A stretch of DNA of 64,000 nucleotides, taken from positions 7,737 to 71,736 of the forward strand of contig KN834866.1 of NCBI GenBank assembly GCA_000827265.1, in the 5' to 3' direction. How positions within the stretch are numbered: the stretch's first letter is position 1; each line of letters starts with the position of its first letter. Made by a program: the position numbers and the translations under genes. The notes under the pieces were generated by a model. That model saw only the letters and a program-made list of their open reading frames with translations, did no database searches and had not been told where the DNA came from. The DNA is from Collybiopsis luxurians FD-317 M1. Taxonomy: Eukaryota > Basidiomycota > Agaricomycetes > Agaricales > Omphalotaceae. This document shows positions 58,330-64,000 of the stretch, in pieces.

Positions 58330-58830
58330 AGTGACCGAAACTTTTCGTTCCAGCATGCGGCTGCGTTTACATCTGCAAACAAAGGCCTACTCACGATTTA
58401 AGGGCAGGAAAATGCTTAGAAATTAGAAGGGGGTCCAGGATACTAAAAAACTTGGTTTGATGGACAGATATAAGGTACGCTTTTTCTAATTTCGTTCGTC
58501 TTTTCGGTTAAGCTGATTTCTCTCTTTCCTTTACACAGGCTCTTTCTACCTGTTTTTCTACGTAAGAATGTGTGGATACTCAGTATACTCAATATATTAT
58601 TTGTATTCTTCACTCATGTCCGATATCTCGCGAGATTGGCCTAATTTACAATAACATATTGCCTACTCTGATTCCCTTGGCCAGTTCTTCGTCGATCTCT
58701 GCTGTCACGTCGCTGTTTGATCCTTACCTAACATCGTGAGCTCTCTCCGACGGTGTAATGGTTTCATCGATCAATCGTTCGCATTTACTGGTCCGACTCA
58801 TCTCACCACCACATCTCAATAGTCCATACG
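58330..58830 (+). pseudogene. C4: decayed copy of the C gene
   Basis: The start ATG of C1-C3 has become GTG-A, several bases are lost in exon 1 (ATCTGCAAACAAAGG against ACCTGCAATCAAACAAAGG), and exon 2 has small deletions near 58610 and 58725. The splice donor GTACGC near 58475 is kept. Confidence 0.55.
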
Positions 58831-59159
58831 ACACACGGTCACGCTCTCAGGGTTCGAAGCGACAAATTAAGCGATTGCGATGGTGTTGTCCTTTGTCGTT
58901 TATGTTGTTCCCACCCACCCCTCCAGAAGCGCGGATTTTGGGTGTTACGAATAGCTAGCATAAGTTGGGGGGAGCAGGAGTACGAGGAAAAATCTCTGAC
59001 CGTCTCTCACTTCAGATCGATGGCTGGGTCTGGTGGTTGCATATAGTGGGCTTCAATACTATTGATACATCCCAGACTAAAGCAAGGTTTCATTCGGGTT
59101 TCGGTGGGTGGATTCAGAGAAGGGAAAACGCAAAAATAATTTGCAGCCAAAGAAAAGAA

Positions 59160-59400
59160 CTTACATCCGAGAATTTCCAGTTCTTTAACCAGCAGAATCA
59201 ACAGCTTTCAATGCCAGAGTTATATATTTCACGCTATCAAGAAATTTGCTGGTCGTTTGCTGGGTGCTCGAAAGGACTTTCCGAGCCTTTTTGGGTCGTC
59301 TTCACCTCGGGGACAAAGACCTAAAGATACGAAGCGAGTGGAGTAGACTTAGGGCAAACACTGAAGAATTCGGAGGTGCCGCTTGTAGAGGAGGCAAGAA
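59160..59400 (-). pseudogene. ATP20-derived 5' exon (C4 unit)
   Basis: Same position and orientation as at 24895-25110; the QKKAQ region is degraded (minus strand ACCCAAAAAGGCTCGGAAAG). Confidence 0.42.
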
Positions 59401-59832
59401 TTCTGACAGATGCCGTCCAACACAACTCACTCACTAATTTAGGTTCTCGATTCTCATCGATCTCATCGCCTATGTACCTTTGATTTGGGTCCTTATTAAC
59501 TTTGAAAGCATCTGCATCTGCTTCTCTGAAGCATCTAACTGTGTTGATGGTGAGGTGTTATGCATTGAGTATCAAGTTTTGAAAGCGGCTGTGAATTGAC
59601 AATGACAGTCCCAATCTTGTTCAAACATCAAAGGAGCAAATGAGGTATATGCGTGTTCTCAGATTCGTCCATGCAGCTCACGGTAACAGTATATTCCGTT
59701 TCCGACTAACGCTTATTTGAGATCGTTCGAAAAGTGCTTAACTCATGGGGTTGGCATGGCGCAATCCGTTCGATCGTTCTGCGCAACAGTAACCTTGCAT
59801 ATCTTGAGCTCAGGATGTGCAGTGGTACAACC

Positions 59833-59839
59833 TTATAAT
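59833..59839 (+). promoter_or_regulatory. TATA-like box of the B5 stub
   Basis: TTATAAT, 91 bp before the B5 ATG. Confidence 0.55.
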
Positions 59840-59923
59840 CGAGGTTCATAGTCCGTTATTTCTTAAGCCTTGTTAATTCGCTATCCCCACATCATCAGTT
59901 AGGCCTTTGACTTGTTACCAGCA

Positions 59924-60155
59924 ATGGAAGGAAACGACACTCTCACCATTGCCACCAACGATTCTTGCGATAACATCCACCAATGTCGTACCCTCTTCCA
60001 GATCGTTTGGAGTTGCGTTAGTGTTCTCATCGCATGCACATGGGTTGCACTCCATCCAAACGTACCTTCGCCCCAGGATGGCATTTTAAGAATCTTAGTT
60101 AAGAAGATCTGGTTAATGATAGTCACTCTTATTGCACCCGAGATTATGGTGTTGC
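59924..60155 (+). pseudogene. B5: 5' stub of a B gene
   Basis: MEGNDTLTIATNDSCDNIHQ through LIAPEIMVL is intact exon 1 sequence. After about 60155 the sequence continues with the block that normally lies about 240 bp upstream of a B ATG (AGTATATTCAGTTTCCGACT). The rest of exon 1 and exon 2 are gone, so two B promoters stand in tandem before B6. Confidence 0.85.
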
Positions 60156-60306
60156 TGTAATAGTATATTCAGTTTCCGACTAAGGTTCATTTAAGATCAT
60201 TCGAAATCTACTCAACTCATGGGATTGGCATGGCGCAATCCGTTCGATCGTTCTGCATAACGGTAGCCTAGCATATGTTCAGCTCAGGATGTGCGGTCGT
60301 AAAGCC

Positions 60307-60313
60307 TTATAAT
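60307..60313 (+). promoter_or_regulatory. TATA-like box of B6
   Basis: TTATAAT, 91 bp before the B6 ATG. Confidence 0.6.
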
Positions 60314-60397
60314 CGAGGTTCATAGTCTGTTATTTTTTTAGCCTTGTTAATTCGCTATCCCCACATCATCAGTTAGGCCTTCGACTTGCTGCCGGCC

Positions 60398-61955
60398 ATG
60401 GAAACAAACGACACACTCACCATTGTCACTAACGATTCCTGCAATGACATCCGCCAATGCCGTACCCTCTTCCAGATTGTTTGGAGTTGCGTTAGTGTTC
60501 TCATCGCATGCACATGGGTTGCAATCCATCCAAACGTACCTTCACCCCAGGATGGCGTTTTGAGAATCTTAGCCAGGAAGGTCGGGTTAATGATAGTAAC
60601 TCTTATTGCACCCGAGGTGGTGGTGTTGTGGGCAGCGCGACAATGGTTTTCAGCGAAGGAGCTAGCCAAGCGTGAGTGACGAAGGTTAATGCTCTCATGT
60701 GACCGCTCACGTAGCAGCCGCAGGCCATAGAGATAAAGGATGGAGCGTTTCGCATGGATTCCTCTTTCTCATGGGTGGATTCGCTCGGTACAGGGGGGAG
60801 AATCTTCAATATGTTCTACGCTACATCGACGAGAAGGATCTTCGACGCGATCAAGAGGATATTGAATCTCGCCGAGTCCAACTTCACGGAGCAAACCCAG
60901 ATGACTTCAGATACATTGGTAGGATATCGGAATGCGAAATCAAAGACCGCAGTCACAGCGACGGGTTCGCAAAGTTCATAGCTGTGGGGCAAACAGCCTG
61001 GTTTGTAGTCCAACTTCTAGCTCGAAAAGCTCGGCGTCTGCCCATCACAGAGCTTGAAATCATGACCGTTGCCTTTGCAGCGATGAATGTCCTGATCTAC
61101 TTTTTCTGGTGGGATAAACCTCTGGGAGTCGGCCGTCATATTCGTCTTCAGGAACACGAGAATGTGGCAGTTCAGGTGGATGAAAATGGGGAAGCCTCTG
61201 GTATTCGAATTATAGAGGCTGCTGGGGAGGTTCTTAGTTTTAACTCCTCTGACGCTGAAGTAGCACCGCTTCTTTCTGGCAATGCGGTCCCAAGGAAACG
61301 GATGTACCCATCCTGGAAACAGTTGCGACAAACTGTCGTTTCTATTGTTAGGGATGTCTGGGAATATTTGTCCCAATCATGGGATGATTTTTACGGCTCA
61401 AGTAGAGCTGAAAAATGGCATACCATTCTCAAAGTACCGCACGCTATTGGCAATTTTTTGATTTTACCATTTGTGGCACCCATCGTGCTTTTCATCAACA
61501 TCATATATGAAAAAAATGGTGCATTTGACGATACTTCTGTAAACAAAATACCATCCTTTGCACGAACTTCATACCTGGAACCCTCAAAGCAACAGGATCA
61601 ATACATTGCATATGGGGCAGCCATTCTCTTTGGTGCAATCCACTGTATTGCATGGGCATTTGCATTCCCCAGCACAGCTGAGCGAGTCTCATGGAGGATT
61701 GCATCTGTAATTGTCACTTGTGCACCATTATGTTTAGCTTTACTATTGTCTGTGATTTTTCCAGCATCGGAGGCTTTACCAGGCACTTGGAGTGACCTAC
61801 TTGTAATCCCAATAATTGTCTTTTGGTTTGTTCTCCCGTTAGCTTACGTTGTATCACGAATTACTCTGATTGTTTTGCCCTTCTTAGCATTACGAGATTT
61901 ACCTACGGCTGTGTTTGAAAATGTGGAATGGACATCGTTCATTCCGCATATATAG
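60398..61955 (+). CDS. B6: multi-pass membrane protein family (501 aa)
   Basis: Exons 60398-60671 and 60724-61955, phase 1, 52-nt intron. Start METNDTLTIVTNDSCNDIRQ. After GWSVSHGFLFLMGGFARYRG comes the charged extension shared with B3. It has a single copy of the 31-residue loop repeat (RKRMYPSWKQLRQTVVSIVR), which accounts for the 31-residue difference from B3. The loop ahead of it is also changed (SSDAEVAPLLSGNAV against SSEAEAAPLLSGHAV). The C-terminal third has the most distinctive lumen/loop sequence between the last two membrane segments (FPASEALPGTWSDLL). All core motifs and the WTSFIPHI end are intact. Confidence 0.88.
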
Positions 61956-62229
61956 GCATCTGTTGTTACATTTCCTTCTTACATCTTGACATACTACTTC
62001 TTGAATCAGTCGTCAGCTGTTTTGATTGTACTCCCACACACTATGTTGAACCTTCTAGGTCTATTCCTGTTTTACATTTTTGAATAGCAAAGCAGAGTAA
62101 CGATACCATTGAATTGTTTTATCATGGGGCCAACAGGCACTGGAGCTGTATTCAACATTCAATGCGCACCTATTGAAGTACTTTAAAATTTTTTTCAATC
62201 ATGAATGGAACCGGGACTGAACAGGTCTA

Positions 62230-62440
62230 GGTCATGTAGCACATTGTTAAGCTTATCGACTCGAAACGATCCAAAGGGCCAGCAACTTTTGAAGCGGAAA
62301 ACCATTTTTTCAACTATTTGTCTCGTCCCGAAATCCCGCAGTCTATGTCTTGTTCGCGCGGAGAAGATTGTAATCGCTGTCTGCTGCGTGCTCGATATGA
62401 ATCGCTGAGCCTTCTTTTGTGCAGTTTCAACTGTGGGATG
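62230..62440 (-). pseudogene. ATP20-derived 5' exon (D5, distal), longest open copy
   Basis: The minus strand is open through TVETAQKKAQRFISSTQQT and on to ITIFSARTRHRL, without the stop seen in D3. It lacks an upstream presequence in frame and a downstream exon. Confidence 0.5.
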
Positions 62441-62929
62441 GAACCTGTAGATGCGCAGAGGCCGGATTTGATGGTTCTAGGCCAAAGCTGAAGGCTGTAA
62501 CATTGCGAAGTAATGGTCACAGGGGAAGGAAGGAAGGAAGGCAGGAAGAATTTATTATACGGCGGGGAAGCCACGGTAACCAGCTCATCAGTTGGTATGT
62601 AGCTCCATAGATCTGATTACACGTTGGGTATCGTAGCCAAAGCTATCTGGCTTTATGGCTATATATAATGCAAATGGTCAGGTTACATCGGTCCCCGACT
62701 CCCCATGTATTGATTTACAGGTTCGTAATTTCCTCGGCATTCAACTGGTATACAAGTTCGCAACCACATTGCGAGTGTAAAAAGGTCCGATTATAGGGCT
62801 TAAAATAATAGGTCTTGGAGCTTTTAACCGATAATCTTCCTTCCTCCGACCACTTCGCCGGTTTATAGTAGCAGGACGAATGCATTCAGCACAATTATAG
62901 ATAGGCACACGGGCGTCGATTCAAAAATA

Positions 62930-63340
62930 AAATGTACCTTGAGACTGACAAACGGAGACTTCAGTAGTACAGGATGGTTTCAGCGGAAGGAGGTGAAAAG
63001 CCATCGATCCGGTAGACGTGTTTGAGAACGGCACAGAAACAAGATGTCCTGGATAGAGCTGGCTGTTTGAGTACAATGTTCAAGGTAGGATTTCGGCTTT
63101 TAGTCATCCAGAAGCAAAACACGAAGACCATCCCAGAAGGAAAAACCACTTACACGTAGAAAAACTCTTCCACACCTGACCAACGAGCTAATCCCAAGTG
63201 AGTCCCCTTACAACTTAAGAGCTTTTTGCAAAGACAACATCCCTTTTTCTGCTATCGTACCATCTCTTTCGCGCTGTTAAAGGTTTTGATCACCGTTCAG
63301 CGTTCACACCAACCAGATGCTTGTTCATCTCATCCCATGG
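62930..63340 (-). pseudogene. ATP20-derived fragment (D5, proximal)
   Basis: Minus strand FCAVLKHVYRIDGFSPPSAE near 63000 aligns with LKHVHRAEGLSSPSAE of ATP20 copy 2. This is the best-preserved match in the D series. Confidence 0.52.
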
Positions 63341-63655
63341 ATCCGGCACGAAAGGTCAAGATAATCATGTATTGTGAAACTGTATACGACTTCTTGCGTT
63401 GGAAATCTGCAAGAGAGCAGGAAGGAGACTCCATACTAAATAGAATATTCACATCAGTACTATACCAAAAATTCACATATATCAATAGCTCGTGTTCCAT
63501 CCATCCGCACCTTACGACGAGGCTGTTGTTCAGCCGATCACCTCCTCTCGACCTGTCATATACAGGACATCCACCTCGCAGCAGTCAGGCATCGTAAAAA
63601 TAGATTGGACGGTCGAGGTTCGAAATCGAGTTAACAGGATTCAATTGATCTAGAT

Positions 63656-64000
63656 GGAGTGTGTTCTGAGTCCTCCCTATAGAAGCTGCGTACCAATAAT
63701 ACTACCGTACTTTACCTCAACATTCTGATGGTCCAAAACTTAGAATATTATCGCCAAGCTCTCGCTAGATCTCCTTGAGTCCCTCCTTCCGACGTTGCCC
63801 TTATCCTGACCCGGTAGGCTTGAACTCCTCTTTTCCTGATACGGTAGCACGCGAGTTCCCTTTGACAGTTTCATATGGTCATTCGTTGGAAGGAGTGGCG
63901 TAGAGAGGAAGAGTCAAGTCAGAGATGACAGTCGAATACAAAAGCTGAAATTTGACGCCCACGAGCGTCTATGTAGAAAACCTTTCCGTTGAGCGCCGGC
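63656..64000 (+). repeat. Spacer E4, runs off the window
   Basis: Matches E1-E3 with more divergence; the palindrome-like TTTGACGCCCACGAGCGTC lies near 63952. By analogy with E1 and E3, a C or F gene is expected just beyond the window. Confidence 0.55.

Larger units (their letters stand above)
61956..63655 (+). repeat. Spacer D5
   Basis: Homologous to D1-D4; GGAAGGAAGGAAGG tract near 62525. No gene of its own is supported on the plus strand. Confidence 0.72.

Noticed and set aside
63226..63597. 123-codon plus-strand open frame in D5
   Set aside because: Related frames in D1-D4 are shorter and shifted; the opposite strand carries ATP20-derived sequence that explains the similarity.
1..64000. 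CRISPR arrays, tRNA and rRNA genes
   Set aside because: None found by eye; tandem repeats present are coding (WD40, 93-bp repeat) or simple purine tracts.

Overview
The window is nuclear DNA of a filamentous basidiomycete, most likely an Agaricomycete (mushroom-forming fungus). The evidence is 47-65 nt spliceosomal introns with GT..AG borders and CTRAY-like branch sites, a NACHT-WD40 (NLR-like) gene, a fungal-type NRPS, LTR and hAT remnants, and a large family of multi-pass membrane proteins that, as far as I recall, is common and uncharacterised in Agaricomycetes. I saw no bacterial features, tRNA, rRNA or CRISPR.

Left part (1-20 kb). Positions 1-4202 (minus strand) hold a NACHT-WD40 gene cut by a solo LTR (1154-2047, 4-bp target duplication ATAC) and also carrying a 1-nt frameshift in its NACHT domain. 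Positions 6.0-10.8 kb are a degenerate tandem duplication; each half contains a broken copy of the gene for mitochondrial ATP synthase subunit g (ATP20). Positions 10.76-11.7 kb hold coding-looking but unidentified exons. Positions 12405-17616 (minus) are the best-resolved gene: a seven-exon single-module NRPS (C-A-T-C, about 1626 aa). Positions 18.5-19.4 kb contain two inverted copies of a small element with 30-bp terminal inverted repeats.

Right part (20.25-64 kb). This is an array of segmental duplications. A full unit reads, on the plus strand: a short two-exon gene ('C', 144 aa, or its relative 'F'); an ATP20-derived fragment on the opposite strand; a TATA-like box at a fixed distance; a two-exon multi-pass membrane protein gene ('B', 501-532 aa); then the spacers 'D' (more ATP20 debris) and 'E'. 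An older paralogue of B ('A') exists as three pseudogenes sharing the same lesions. Four B copies are intact (25652-27239, 34879-36469, 40251-41901, 60398-61955), one is a pseudogene (54060-55706), one is only a 5' stub (59924-60155), and one survives as a hybrid scrap (47.7-48.3 kb). The first two large units lie about 9.2 kb apart and meet at a truncated hAT transposon (28964-30234). The array is interrupted at 44.97-50.4 kb by unrelated sequence: C-terminal exons of an unknown gene, a second solo LTR in opposite orientation to the first, and a Ser/His-rich hypothetical gene (48256-49772, minus).

The candidate 'undescribed system' is the co-duplicated pair C + B. The two genes keep their order and orientation, the B copies share a nearly invariant promoter, and the B proteins vary in a cytosolic-type loop that contains a 31-residue repeat in variable copy number. 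Function is unknown; every proposal beyond birth-and-death evolution of a membrane protein family is inference. Letters A-F are my own labels.
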